A DNA stretch of 5,176 nt. It comes from an uncultured bacterium (GTDB taxonomy: Bacteria; Actinomycetota; UBA4738; HRBIN12). Under the pieces are notes generated by a model. That model was not told the DNA's origin and searched no databases. It was given only the letters and a program-made list of their open reading frames with translations. The DNA lies in the NCBI GenBank assembly GCA_937881155.1, contig CALGFI010000210.1:1-5176 (forward strand), given 5' to 3'. The position numbers and the translations under genes are program-made. Below are positions 1 through 5,176 of this stretch, one piece after another (within the stretch, counting starts at the first letter, position 1; each line of letters opens with the position of its first letter).

Positions 1-953
1 GGCGCCGGTCCTCCCGGACCGGGGAAGATCTGGTCGAGTCGCCGCATCGTCTTGTCGTCGAGTCGAAGCTCGAGCGCACGCATCGAGCCGTCGAGCTGCT
101 CCATCGTCCTCGGTCCGATGATCGGCGCCGTGACGACGGGGTTCGCCAGGAGCCACGCCAGCGCGACGTCGGCGGGGCGCTCGCCGAGATCAGCGCAGAA
201 CTTCTCGTACGCCTCGATCCGATCGCGGTGCTTGTCCAGCTCCTCCTGAACGCTCCCCCTCGACCGCCGGCCACCCTCGAGCTTCTCGAGCACGCCGCCC
301 AGCAGCCCCCCGCCGAGCGGGCTCCACGGGATGACGCCCATGCCGTACGCCTCGCACGCGGGGAGCACCTCGAGCTCGCTGTCGCGGTCGACCAGGTTGT
401 ACAGACACTGCTCGGAAACGAGACCGAGAAAATGGCGTGCCTTCGCGGCCTCGTTCGCGCGCGCGATGTGCCACCCGGCGAAGTTGCTCGAACCGACGTA
501 CAGCACCTTGCCCTGCTGCACGAGCGTCTCGAACGCCTGCCAGATCTCGTCCCACGTCGCCGGCCGGTAAACGTGGTGCATCTGGTAGATGTCGATGTGA
601 TCGGTCTGCAGGCGGCGAAGGCTCCCCTCGCACGCGTCGCGGATGTGTCGCGCCGACAGCCGGGAGTCGTTCGGCCACTTGCCCATCTCGCCGTAGACCT
701 TCGTGGCGACGACGACCTTCTCGCGTCGTCCGCCTCCCTGGGCGAACCACTTGCCCACGATCGTCTCGGTCGCGCCGACGCCTTTCGAACGGCCGTAGAC
801 GTTCGCCGTGTCGAAGAAGTTGATGCCGAGGTCGATCGCGCGGTCCATGATCGCGAAGCTGTCCTGCTCGGACGTCTCGGGTCCGAAGTTCATCGTTCCG
901 AGACAGAGCGGGCTGACCTTGAGGCCGAGCCGGCCGAGATGCACGTATTCCAT
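1..953 (-). CDS. aldo/keto reductase, 3' end cut by the window edge
   Basis: NAD(P)H-dependent oxidoreductase of the aldo/keto reductase (AKR) superfamily, a cytosolic (alpha/beta)8 barrel that interconverts carbonyls and alcohols. The visible 317 residues begin MEYVHLGRLGLKVSPLCLGT. The four expected catalytic residues are present: Asp48 (in FFDTA), Tyr53 (in NVYG), Lys85 (in ATK) and His126 (in YQMHH). Cofactor-side motifs are SSNF (155-158), Gln182, the SPLGGG loop (211-216) and the IIGPRTMEQL block (278-287), which in this family contacts the 2'-phosphate of NADPH. Family members usually have about 320-335 residues, so only a few C-terminal residues and the stop are missing. The ATG at 953 is preceded by a strong Shine-Dalgarno, AGGAGGG at 964-958 on the minus strand, four bases from the start. 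The gene lies 99 bases downstream of the transporter gene on the same strand, so co-transcription is possible, but a hairpin-forming repeat lies between them. The substrate is unknown. The superfamily call is very secure. Confidence 0.95.
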   Translation of the reverse strand, partial: MEYVHLGRLGLKVSPLCLGTMNFGPETSEQDSFAIMDRAIDLGINFFDTANVYGRSKGVGATETIVGKWFAQGGGRREKVVVATKVYGEMGKWPNDSRLSARHIRDACEGSLRRLQTDHIDIYQMHHVYRPATWDEIWQAFETLVQQGKVLYVGSSNFAGWHIARANEAAKARHFLGLVSEQCLYNLVDRDSELEVLPACEAYGMGVIPWSPLGGGLLGGVLEKLEGGRRSRGSVQEELDKHRDRIEAYEKFCADLGERPADVALAWLLANPVVTAPIIGPRTMEQLDGSMRALELRLDDKTMRRLDQIFPGPGGPA

Positions 954-962
954 CAAGCCCTC

Positions 963-993
963 CTCACGGAGTGAGACTCCATTGCACCACTCC
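963..993 (-). promoter_or_regulatory. competing short hairpins in the leader of the aldo/keto reductase gene
   Basis: Three pairings share bases just upstream of the reductase Shine-Dalgarno. Read on the plus strand they are CTCAC(963-967)/GTGAG(971-975), GGAGT(968-972)/ACTCC(976-980), and GGAGTG(968-973)/CACTCC(988-993). The pairing nearest the gene covers the first two G residues of the minus-strand Shine-Dalgarno (963-962), whereas the other two leave it free. This arrangement could modulate translation. The stems are only 5-6 base pairs, so chance pairing in GC-rich DNA is a real alternative. Confidence 0.25.
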
Positions 994-999
994 TGTCCT

Positions 1000-1040
1000 G
1001 GGGTTCGCACAACGCTCGCTTTCGCTCGCTGTGCTACCCC
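1000..1040. repeat. imperfect inverted repeat with an internal tandem octamer, between transporter and reductase genes
   Basis: The outer arms GGGGT(1000-1004) and ACCCC(1036-1040) pair. After a small asymmetric internal loop, GCACA(1007-1011) pairs with TGTGC(1030-1034). The intervening part is two copies of CGCTCGCT (1013-1020 and 1023-1030) separated by TT. It begins 12 bases after the transporter stop codon, so it could act as its terminator, although no T-run follows on the minus strand. It could equally be a copy of a dispersed extragenic palindromic repeat. Confidence 0.4.
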
Positions 1041-1052
1041 TGATCCCTCCGG

Positions 1053-2396
1053 TCACGTCGTGACGGGAGCACCCTCCGGTTCGATAGGAACCGCCTCGAG
1101 GGAACCGTCGCGTTCGGGAGCGCGCGCACCCGGATAGAACATGAACGCGAGCGTGAGCGCGCCACCGAGCAGACCGGCCGCGATCAGCGTCGCGTCGACG
1201 CCGAACGCGTCGGCGGCGGGACCGACGATCGCGAACGACAATGGCACTCCAGCGATCGAGATCATCCAGTCCAGACTCGAAACGCGCCCAAGAAGTTGTG
1301 ACGGCACGAGCCGCTGCAGGAGCGTGTACCAGATCACGATCAGGATCGTGATCGACGTCTCCGCGACGAGCGCGACGAGCATGGCCTGCCACACGCTGGT
1401 CACGACACCGAACCCCGCCGTCGCCGCCATCCCGACCGTCCACGCGACGTACAGGACCGTGACGGCTCGGCGCGGGATCCGGCCGCGCTGTCCCAAGACG
1501 ATCGCCGCGGTGACGGCTCCCACGCCCCCGGCGCCGTAGACCAGTCCGAGCGCCGCGGCCGAGCCGTTCAGGTCGTTTCGCACGACGAACGGCACGAGCA
1601 CCTCCCACGGTCCCCACGTTGCGAGCAAGCTCACGGTCGCGGCGACCATCGACACCCAGAGCCACGTCCGGCCGCGCACGTAGCGCAGGCCCTCGACCAG
1701 ATCCGCCCACGGCGACGTCCGCTCCTCCTCGGATCTCGGCACGTGACGCGTACGCATGGCGAAGATCATCACGGCCGAGAACACGAACGTGCCGGAGTCG
1801 GCGACGAACGCCCAGCCCGGTCCGATGCTCGCCACCAGAGTGCCGCCCACGAGCGGTCCGATCAGCGTCCACGAAATGGGGCGGACGAACTGCCCGAGCG
1901 AGTTCGCCTGTAGCAGCAGGTCGTCCGGGACGATCGTCGGCACGATCGAGCTGAACGCCGGTGCGAAGATCGCCTGCCCGGCGCCGTACACGACGACGAG
2001 CAGGATCAGGATCGGGAGCGTCAAGGCGTCGACGATCGACAGGTAACCGATCGTTCCGATCGCGATGCCGCGGATGACGTCGCCGGCGATCATGAGGTGC
2101 CGACGGTCGAGCCGGTCTGATAGCACGCCACTCGCGAGCACCAGCACGACCTGCGGCAGGCTCCAAGCGACGCCCACGGCGGCCAGCGAGGAAGGCGAGT
2201 TCGACAGATCGTACGTCTGCCAGGCGATGGCGATGATGTAGATCCCGTCGCCGATGAAAGAGATCGTCAGGCCGGTCCACAGCAGCGCGAAGTCGCGAAC
2301 CCGAAGCGGCCGCAGGATGCCGATCCGGTCGACGAACGCCGAAGCGCGCCGCCGCATGCCGAGACGCTCGAGGAGACCGGCCACGCCGAGGAGCAT
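1053..2396 (-). CDS. major facilitator superfamily transporter, efflux type (MFS_3-like)
   Basis: Integral inner-membrane protein of 447 residues with about 12 hydrophobic helices, the first at about residues 36-56 and the last at about 403-421. The cytoplasmic loop 2-3 carries the MFS motif A signature as GVLSDRLDRR (90-99). The central loop (about 214-244) contains the EGLRYVRGRTWLW stretch, and the segment at 361-377 (QRLVPSQLLGRV, then SSLDW) is typical of the MFS_3 branch that includes enterobactin exporter EntS and many drug-efflux-like proteins. It probably uses the proton gradient to export a small molecule; the substrate cannot be read from the sequence. The start is uncertain. ATG 2396 is the first start after an in-frame stop upstream but has no Shine-Dalgarno; Met14 (position 2357) is an alternative that would trim a basic, helix-like N-terminus. 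The gene diverges from the dehydrogenase gene and may be co-transcribed with the reductase gene downstream. Confidence 0.92.
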   Translation of the reverse strand: MLLGVAGLLERLGMRRRASAFVDRIGILRPLRVRDFALLWTGLTISFIGDGIYIIAIAWQTYDLSNSPSSLAAVGVAWSLPQVVLVLASGVLSDRLDRRHLMIAGDVIRGIAIGTIGYLSIVDALTLPILILLVVVYGAGQAIFAPAFSSIVPTIVPDDLLLQANSLGQFVRPISWTLIGPLVGGTLVASIGPGWAFVADSGTFVFSAVMIFAMRTRHVPRSEEERTSPWADLVEGLRYVRGRTWLWVSMVAATVSLLATWGPWEVLVPFVVRNDLNGSAAALGLVYGAGGVGAVTAAIVLGQRGRIPRRAVTVLYVAWTVGMAATAGFGVVTSVWQAMLVALVAETSITILIVIWYTLLQRLVPSQLLGRVSSLDWMISIAGVPLSFAIVGPAADAFGVDATLIAAGLLGGALTLAFMFYPGARAPERDGSLEAVPIEPEGAPVTT

Positions 2397-2418
2397 ACGA
2401 GCGCGTTTCGAGGCCCCG

Positions 2419-2451
2419 TTGACCGCAGGTTCGCGTACGCATCGTTACGCT
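2419..2451 (+). promoter_or_regulatory. candidate promoter of the dehydrogenase gene in the divergent gap
   Basis: The 84-base gap between the divergent transporter and dehydrogenase starts must hold both promoters if each gene is transcribed separately. On the plus strand TTGACC (2419-2424) matches the -35 consensus at five of six bases, and TACGCT (2446-2451) fits the TANNNT -10 type. Their 21-base spacing is longer than the usual 16-19, so one of the two elements may be wrong. No convincing minus-strand promoter stands out for the transporter. Confidence 0.25.
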
Positions 2452-2480
2452 CGGCGCTCTTCTCTCGAGGGGGTTGAGCG

Positions 2481-3251
2481 ATGAACGCGTTCCCGCGGTT
2501 CGATCTGGAAGGCCAGACGGCGCTCGTGACCGGCGCGGCGCGGGGGCTCGGCCGGGCGATCTCGCTGGCGCTCGCGAACGCCGGTGCAAACGTCGCGCTC
2601 GGCTTGCGTGACGTCTCGACGGGTTCTGACCTCGCGAACGAGATCGGCTCACTCGGCCGAACGGCGCTCCCCCTCGCGATGGACGTTCGCCACCTCGATC
2701 AGGTGCGCGCCGGCATCGATATGACCGTGGAGCGGCTCGGCCGCCTCGACATCCTGGTGAACAACGCGGGCGTCGCGCCGACGAACCCAGCGGAGGACGT
2801 GAACGAGGCGGACTTCGACGACACGTTGCGGGTCAACGTGAAGGGCACGTTCTTCGCGAGTCAGGCCGCCGGGCGTCACATGATCCGGCAGGGCTACGGG
2901 CGCATCGTGCACGTGAGCTCGCAGGCCGGGTTCGTCGCGCTCCCGACGGAGTCCGTCTACTGCATGACGAAGGCGGCGATCGTGCACCTCGCCAAGTGCC
3001 TGGCGGTCGAGTGGGGAGTGCACGGCGTCACCGTGAACGCCGTCGCGCCGACGTTCATCCGTACGCCGGGAACGGAGGGCGCGTTGAGCGATCCGGCGTT
3101 CGAGGCGGAGGTCGTCGAACGGATCGCTGCGTTGCACCGCATCGGCGAGCCGATGGACGTGGCGGGTACCGTTGTGTTCCTCGCCTCACCAGCCGCGTCG
3201 CTGATCACCGGCACGACCGTGCTCGTCGACGGGGGCTGGACCGCTCGCTAG
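2481..3251 (+). CDS. short-chain dehydrogenase/reductase, classical SDR family
   Basis: Cytosolic NAD(P)-dependent oxidoreductase of 256 residues, the normal length for a classical SDR. The Rossmann-fold cofactor motif TGAARGLG is at 17-24, the adenine-pocket Asp68-Val69 follows beta-strand 3, and NNAG is at 94-97. The catalytic tetrad is complete: Asn119, Ser147, Tyr160 and Lys164 (YCMTK). The C-terminal block TGTTVLVDGGW (244-254) is typical of the FabG / gluconate-5-dehydrogenase-like part of the family. Arg43 after beta-strand 2 hints at NADP(H), but weakly. ATG 2481 is supported by GAGGGGG at 2467-2473, seven bases upstream. The gene stands alone on its strand: divergent from the transporter and convergent with the tRNA gene, with no fatty-acid synthesis neighbours. 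This argues for a peripheral oxidoreductase rather than the housekeeping FabG. The substrate is unknown. Confidence 0.95.
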   Translation: MNAFPRFDLEGQTALVTGAARGLGRAISLALANAGANVALGLRDVSTGSDLANEIGSLGRTALPLAMDVRHLDQVRAGIDMTVERLGRLDILVNNAGVAPTNPAEDVNEADFDDTLRVNVKGTFFASQAAGRHMIRQGYGRIVHVSSQAGFVALPTESVYCMTKAAIVHLAKCLAVEWGVHGVTVNAVAPTFIRTPGTEGALSDPAFEAEVVERIAALHRIGEPMDVAGTVVFLASPAASLITGTTVLVDGGWTAR

Positions 3252-3284
3252 CGTGAATCGGCGGGATGCGCTTCAAACCGTAAG

Positions 3285-3357
3285 CGCGCCCGGAGGGAAT
3301 CGAACCCCCAACCTTGTGGTCCGTAGCCACACGCTCTATCCGTTGAGCTACGGGCGC
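3285..3357 (-). tRNA. tRNA-Arg (anticodon ACG)
   Basis: A complete 73-base cloverleaf on the minus strand. The seven-pair acceptor stem (GCGCCCG with CGGGCGC) is perfect. The D stem GCTC/GAGC encloses an 8-base loop. The anticodon stem TGTGG/CCACA holds loop CTACGGA with anticodon ACG at 3324-3322. The variable loop has five bases, and the T arm GGGGG/CCCTC has loop TTCGATT and one G-T pair. The discriminator base is G. The 3' CCA is not encoded (CTT follows), so it must be added by CCA-adding enzyme. An ACG anticodon is normally edited to ICG by TadA and reads CGU, CGC and CGA. The gene is convergent with the dehydrogenase gene, 33 bases away. Confidence 0.97.
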
Positions 3358-3369
3358 TTTCGAACAAAC

Positions 3370-3375
3370 AGCATA
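3370..3375 (-). promoter_or_regulatory. candidate -10 element of the tRNA-Arg gene
   Basis: TATGCT on the minus strand matches TATAAT at four of six bases and ends 12 bases before the mature tRNA 5' end. That would give a short leader for RNase P to remove. No good -35 lies 16-18 bases further upstream; a TTGAGT exists but is only seven bases away. Confidence 0.35.
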
Positions 3376-3446
3376 CTGGGGCACTCAATCGCCCCTCCGA
3401 GCGCGGAGGCGGCACGACCTGGCGAACTTCGAAGCCCCGAACCCCG

Positions 3447-3452
3447 TAGCAT
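3447..3452 (+). promoter_or_regulatory. candidate -10 element of the VOC-protein gene
   Basis: TAGCAT matches the -10 consensus at four of six bases and fits TANNNT. It lies 32 bases before the ATG at 3485, leaving room for a short leader that includes the Shine-Dalgarno. The -35 position shows no consensus match, although the 8-base palindrome CTTCGAAG (3427-3434) sits there. Confidence 0.3.
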
Positions 3453-3474
3453 CGAAGGTCCGGCCCGCGACCCG

Positions 3475-3479
3475 GGAGG
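3475..3479 (+). promoter_or_regulatory. Shine-Dalgarno that fixes the VOC-protein start
   Basis: GGAGG lies five bases before ATG 3485. A longer reading from the in-frame GTG at 3479 would place the start inside this site, so the ATG is preferred. Confidence 0.75.
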
Positions 3480-3484
3480 TGGAC

Positions 3485-3901
3485 ATGAGCTCTCGTCTGA
3501 ACCCGTACGTGATGTTCGACGGCAACGCGCAGGAGGCGATGGAGTTCTACAAGGGCGTGTTCGGCGGCGATCTGCGGTTGAACACGTTCGGTGAGTACGG
3601 CGCTCCCGAACCGGCCATCGCCGACAAGGTCATGCACGCACAGCTCGAAACCGACCGCGGCTTCACGCTCATGGCGTCGGACCCGCCACCCGGCATCGAT
3701 CGTCAGCCCGGCAACAACATCTCGATCAGCCTGAGCGGCGAGGACGCCGACGAGCTGCGCGGCTACTGGGAGAAGCTCTCCATGGGCGGGACCGTGACCA
3801 TGCCGTTGGAAAAGCAGATGTGGGGCGACGAGTTCGGCCAATTGGTCGACAAGTTCGGGATCTCCTGGATGGTCAATATCGGCCAGGCACAGCAGAGCTA
3901 G
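3485..3901 (+). CDS. PhnB-like VOC-fold (glyoxalase/bleomycin-resistance superfamily) protein
   Basis: Small cytosolic protein of 138 residues with the paired beta-alpha-beta-beta-beta modules of the vicinal oxygen chelate superfamily, closest in pattern to the PhnB / 3-demethylubiquinone-methyltransferase-like branch (PF06983 type). Diagnostic stretches are FDGNAQEAMEFYKGVFGG (11-28), VMHAQL with His51 (49-54), LMASDPPPG (62-70), NNISISL (77-83), MWGDEFGQL (112-120) and DKFGISWMV (122-130). His51 is a plausible metal ligand, but a full glyoxalase-type ligand set is not evident, so no enzymatic reaction is assigned. The name PhnB comes from the phn operon, but there are no phosphonate genes here. 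The gene appears monocistronic, with its own Shine-Dalgarno and a hairpin 10 bases after the stop. Confidence 0.93.
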   Translation: MSSRLNPYVMFDGNAQEAMEFYKGVFGGDLRLNTFGEYGAPEPAIADKVMHAQLETDRGFTLMASDPPPGIDRQPGNNISISLSGEDADELRGYWEKLSMGGTVTMPLEKQMWGDEFGQLVDKFGISWMVNIGQAQQS

Positions 3902-3911
3902 GTCGTTTATC

Positions 3912-3931
3912 ACCCGTTCGGCGCCACGGGT
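3912..3931 (+). terminator. candidate terminator of the VOC-protein gene
   Basis: ACCCGT (3912-3917) and ACGGGT (3926-3931) form a perfect 6-base-pair stem with an 8-base loop, starting 10 bases after the stop codon. Only a weak T-rich stretch follows (TTAGCCATTT), so it would be an imperfect intrinsic terminator, as is common in high-GC actinobacteria. Confidence 0.4.
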
Positions 3932-3969
3932 TAGCCATTTGACCGATGAGGAGGACCCTGCGCGCGGCC

Positions 3970-3975
3970 TACAGT
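3970..3975 (+). promoter_or_regulatory. -10 element placing the transcript start on the ATG of the small gene
   Basis: TACAGT fits TANNNT and is followed by six bases and then ATG 3982. This is the spacing known for leaderless genes in actinobacteria, where the transcript begins at the start codon. The absence of a Shine-Dalgarno before 3982 agrees. A TTGACC occurs at 3939-3944, but 25 bases away is too far for a normal -35. Confidence 0.45.
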
Positions 3976-3981
3976 GCGCGC

Positions 3982-4140
3982 ATGTGGGGACTCTTCCTCG
4001 AGGAACCCAAGCAACGGCCTGTGGTGTGCGGCGAGTGCGCTCACTCGGAGTTCGTCCACGGCGACTTCGACCGACACTGTCTCTACTCGGGATGCGTGTG
4101 CCGATCGTTCCGGCCAATCCTCGTGGTCCCGAGTACATAG
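3982..4140 (+). CDS. small cysteine-rich protein, putative zinc-binding
   Basis: Predicted protein of 52 residues that I cannot assign to a named family with certainty. It has a CGEC knuckle (Cys16, Cys19) and a second cluster CLYSGCVC (Cys33, Cys38, Cys40), with His21, His26 and His32 between them. Such paired cysteines suggest one small zinc-binding domain, which is inference. There is no signal peptide or membrane segment, and five cysteines in 52 residues is far above background. The start at 3982 is chosen because of the -10 element six bases upstream. An in-frame ATG at 3946 would add MRRTLRAAYSAR but also lacks a Shine-Dalgarno, and its extension covers the promoter candidate. The gene follows the VOC gene by 80 bases, beyond a candidate terminator, and is convergent with the propeller gene. 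Confidence 0.65.
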   Translation: MWGLFLEEPKQRPVVCGECAHSEFVHGDFDRHCLYSGCVCRSFRPILVVPST

Positions 4141-4181
4141 CTCCGAGCTAGAGAGACCGATCGGGCCGGCTCACGAGTGTC

Positions 4182-4199
4182 CCGGCGAAGCTTCGTCGG
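4182..4199. terminator. candidate bidirectional terminator hairpin between convergent genes
   Basis: CCGGCGAAG (4182-4190) is followed directly by CTTCGTCGG (4191-4199), an inverted repeat with a single G-T mismatch that can pair in the plus-strand RNA. A realistic hairpin has 6-7 base pairs with a 4-6 base loop. It lies between the stop of the small cysteine-rich gene and the stop of the propeller gene, where both need to end. There is no T-run on either side. Confidence 0.4.
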
Positions 4200-4222
4200 C
4201 ATGAAGCGCGCCCCCGGAAACG

Positions 4223-5137
4223 TCAGTCGGGTACGACGAGTACATTCCGCACGGGTGAAAGCCCCGTAACCAGTTCGCGCCACGTGGCTCCGCCGTCATC
4301 CGACGCGTACACGCTCCCGTCGTTGGTACCGAACGCCGCAAACGAACCATCGTTCAGAGCATCGAGGCAATACGTGTCGATGTTGTCGTCGAACCACTCG
4401 GGGAGCCCCGAGCGGCACCGCTCGAACGCGCCGTCCTCGAGACCGCCTCGATAGACGGCGGCGCGTCCGCCCCTCGGCCCGTTCGATGCCGAGACGAGTA
4501 CCTGGTCCCCGCAAACCACCACTGCTCTGCAGTAGCGGGCCTCGAGTCCATCGCTGCGCAACGACCACGTTGCACCTTTGTCGGTGCTCATCGAGAGCCC
4601 GCGTGCGCCGGCCGCGAGGACGAGACCTTCCGCCGTCGCGACCTGGTGGACATCGGTGTCGATGTCGATGGTCGGATTCCAGCTCACTCCGCCATCATCC
4701 GTGTGCAGCACGCCGCCAACGTGAACGTTGACGTAGACGTCCTCTCCCCACTCGGAGATCGATCGCGTCGCGGGAGGTCCGCCCCACGGCGTGTACCAGG
4801 TGTCGCGTCCCTCGGCCGCGTCGAACGCCTCGAGCGGCTCGAGCGTCCCCTCGGTGAGCCGGAACAAGCGCGCCTCCGACGTGCCGGCATGGATCGCATC
4901 GGTCATCGCAAGACACGTCCCCTCAACGCCCTCGAGCGTCGCGACGTGACGCCATCGATCGTCGGGGGCGTACCAGATCTCAGAACCGTCCACGATCGCC
5001 CAGAGCTCTGGGCGATCGTCGCCGTCCCGAACAACTGTCGTCACGGGCCGCCCCGCGTGCTGGGTAGCGGCCACTTCCTGGCCACGTGCGTCGAACGATC
5101 GAAGGCCGTTCGGCGCCGCCACGAGGATCCGGGGCAT
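4223..5137 (-). CDS. Asp-box (BNR/sialidase-like) beta-propeller protein
   Basis: Protein of 304 residues with three good Asp-box motifs (S/T-x-D-x-G-x-T/S-W) at 146-153 (TDDGGVSW), 184-191 (STDKGATW) and 279-286 (SDDGGATW). Degenerate versions of the same turn recur near residues 14-22, 55-63, 90-100 and 227-239, at roughly 37-54 residue steps, which suggests seven blades filling the whole chain. Asp-boxes are structural turns in sialidases, Vps10/sortilin and photosystem II assembly factor Ycf48; they do not by themselves show glycosidase activity, and I see no sialidase FRIP-type motif. The protein starts directly with a first blade (MPRILVAAPNGLRSF) and has no signal peptide, so it is probably cytoplasmic and may be a binding or scaffold protein. 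No Shine-Dalgarno precedes ATG 5137, and the start codon lies inside a palindrome. Its partner and role are unknown. Confidence 0.88.
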   Translation of the reverse strand: MPRILVAAPNGLRSFDARGQEVAATQHAGRPVTTVVRDGDDRPELWAIVDGSEIWYAPDDRWRHVATLEGVEGTCLAMTDAIHAGTSEARLFRLTEGTLEPLEAFDAAEGRDTWYTPWGGPPATRSISEWGEDVYVNVHVGGVLHTDDGGVSWNPTIDIDTDVHQVATAEGLVLAAGARGLSMSTDKGATWSLRSDGLEARYCRAVVVCGDQVLVSASNGPRGGRAAVYRGGLEDGAFERCRSGLPEWFDDNIDTYCLDALNDGSFAAFGTNDGSVYASDDGGATWRELVTGLSPVRNVLVVPD

Positions 5138-5148
5138 CCCCGGGATGC
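5134..5148. promoter_or_regulatory. 15-base palindrome across the propeller start codon
   Basis: GCATCCC (5134-5140) and GGGATGC (5142-5148) are perfect inverted copies around one central base. The ATG of the propeller gene (5137-5135, minus) lies in the left arm. A dimeric repressor site or an RNA hairpin hiding the start codon are both possible; neither is demonstrated. Confidence 0.3.
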
Positions 5149-5176
5149 TCTAACGCGATGGCAAGGGTTGTCCACT

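Noticed and set aside
228..974. A 248-codon open frame on the plus strand across the aldo/keto reductase gene
   Set aside because: It is the antisense shadow of a gene with a complete AKR catalytic tetrad, and its own translation shows no recognisable domain.
964..2652. A 562-codon open frame on the minus strand, overlapping the transporter in another frame
   Set aside because: Its translation is Arg- and Gly-rich low-complexity text typical of a shifted frame in GC-rich DNA, whereas the overlapping frame encodes a clear 12-helix transporter with motif A.
3268..3287. Inverted repeat GCGCTT/AAGCGC with an 8-base loop between the dehydrogenase gene and the tRNA
   Set aside because: The right arm overlaps the last three bases of the mature tRNA and no T-run follows on either strand, so a terminator call is not justified, although it could help separate the convergent genes.
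3378..3409. Two short overlapping hairpins, GGGGC/GCCCC and CCTCCG/CGGAGG, upstream of the VOC gene
   Set aside because: They share two bases and look like an alternative-structure pair, but they lie upstream of the best -10 candidate for the VOC gene and so would not be in its RNA; more likely chance pairing in GC-rich DNA.
3939..3944. TTGACC as a -35 element for the small cysteine-rich gene
   Set aside because: It is 25 bases from the TACAGT -10, too far for a standard promoter, and leaderless TANNNT promoters often lack a -35.
3248..4138. A 296-codon open frame on the minus strand across the tRNA, the VOC gene and the small cysteine-rich gene
   Set aside because: It reads through a tRNA and is antisense to a well-supported VOC protein; long stop-free antisense frames are expected at this GC content.
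5158..5176. Possible start of a divergent plus-strand gene (ATG at 5158, six codons visible)
   Set aside because: Only 19 bases remain in the window and there is no Shine-Dalgarno, so a gene cannot be supported.

Overview
This window looks like chromosome of a high-GC bacterium, most likely an actinobacterium or a relative. The G+C-rich third codon positions, the tRNA gene without an encoded CCA tail, the TANNNT-type -10 candidates and one apparently leaderless gene all point that way. This is inference from composition and gene style; there is no rRNA or marker gene to place it. It reads as ordinary metabolic chromosome. I see no phage, transposase, CRISPR, toxin-antitoxin or defence system.

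Layout from left to right. Positions 1-953 (minus) hold an aldo/keto reductase that runs off the left edge just before its stop. Positions 954-1052 are a structure-rich gap with an imperfect inverted repeat and several competing short hairpins. Positions 1053-2396 (minus) encode a 12-helix major facilitator efflux-type transporter. Positions 2397-2480 form a divergent promoter region. Positions 2481-3251 (plus) encode a classical short-chain dehydrogenase. Positions 3285-3357 (minus) are tRNA-Arg(ACG). Positions 3485-3901 (plus) encode a PhnB-like VOC-fold protein, followed by a candidate hairpin terminator. Positions 3982-4140 (plus) encode a 52-residue cysteine-rich protein that looks leaderless. 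Positions 4141-4222 are a convergent gap with a hairpin. Positions 4223-5137 (minus) encode an Asp-box (BNR-type) beta-propeller protein whose start codon lies inside a 15-base palindrome.

How the genes may relate: the transporter and the aldo/keto reductase share a strand and are 99 bases apart, and the dehydrogenase diverges from the transporter across 84 bases. An exporter with two carbonyl/alcohol oxidoreductases could form a small export and detoxification or secondary-metabolite module, but no substrate can be read from the sequence. The tRNA, VOC protein, small cysteine-rich protein and propeller appear to be independent transcription units. Nothing here is convincingly a new system. 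The best second looks are the small leaderless cysteine-rich gene, the structured gap before the aldo/keto reductase, and the palindrome over the propeller start.
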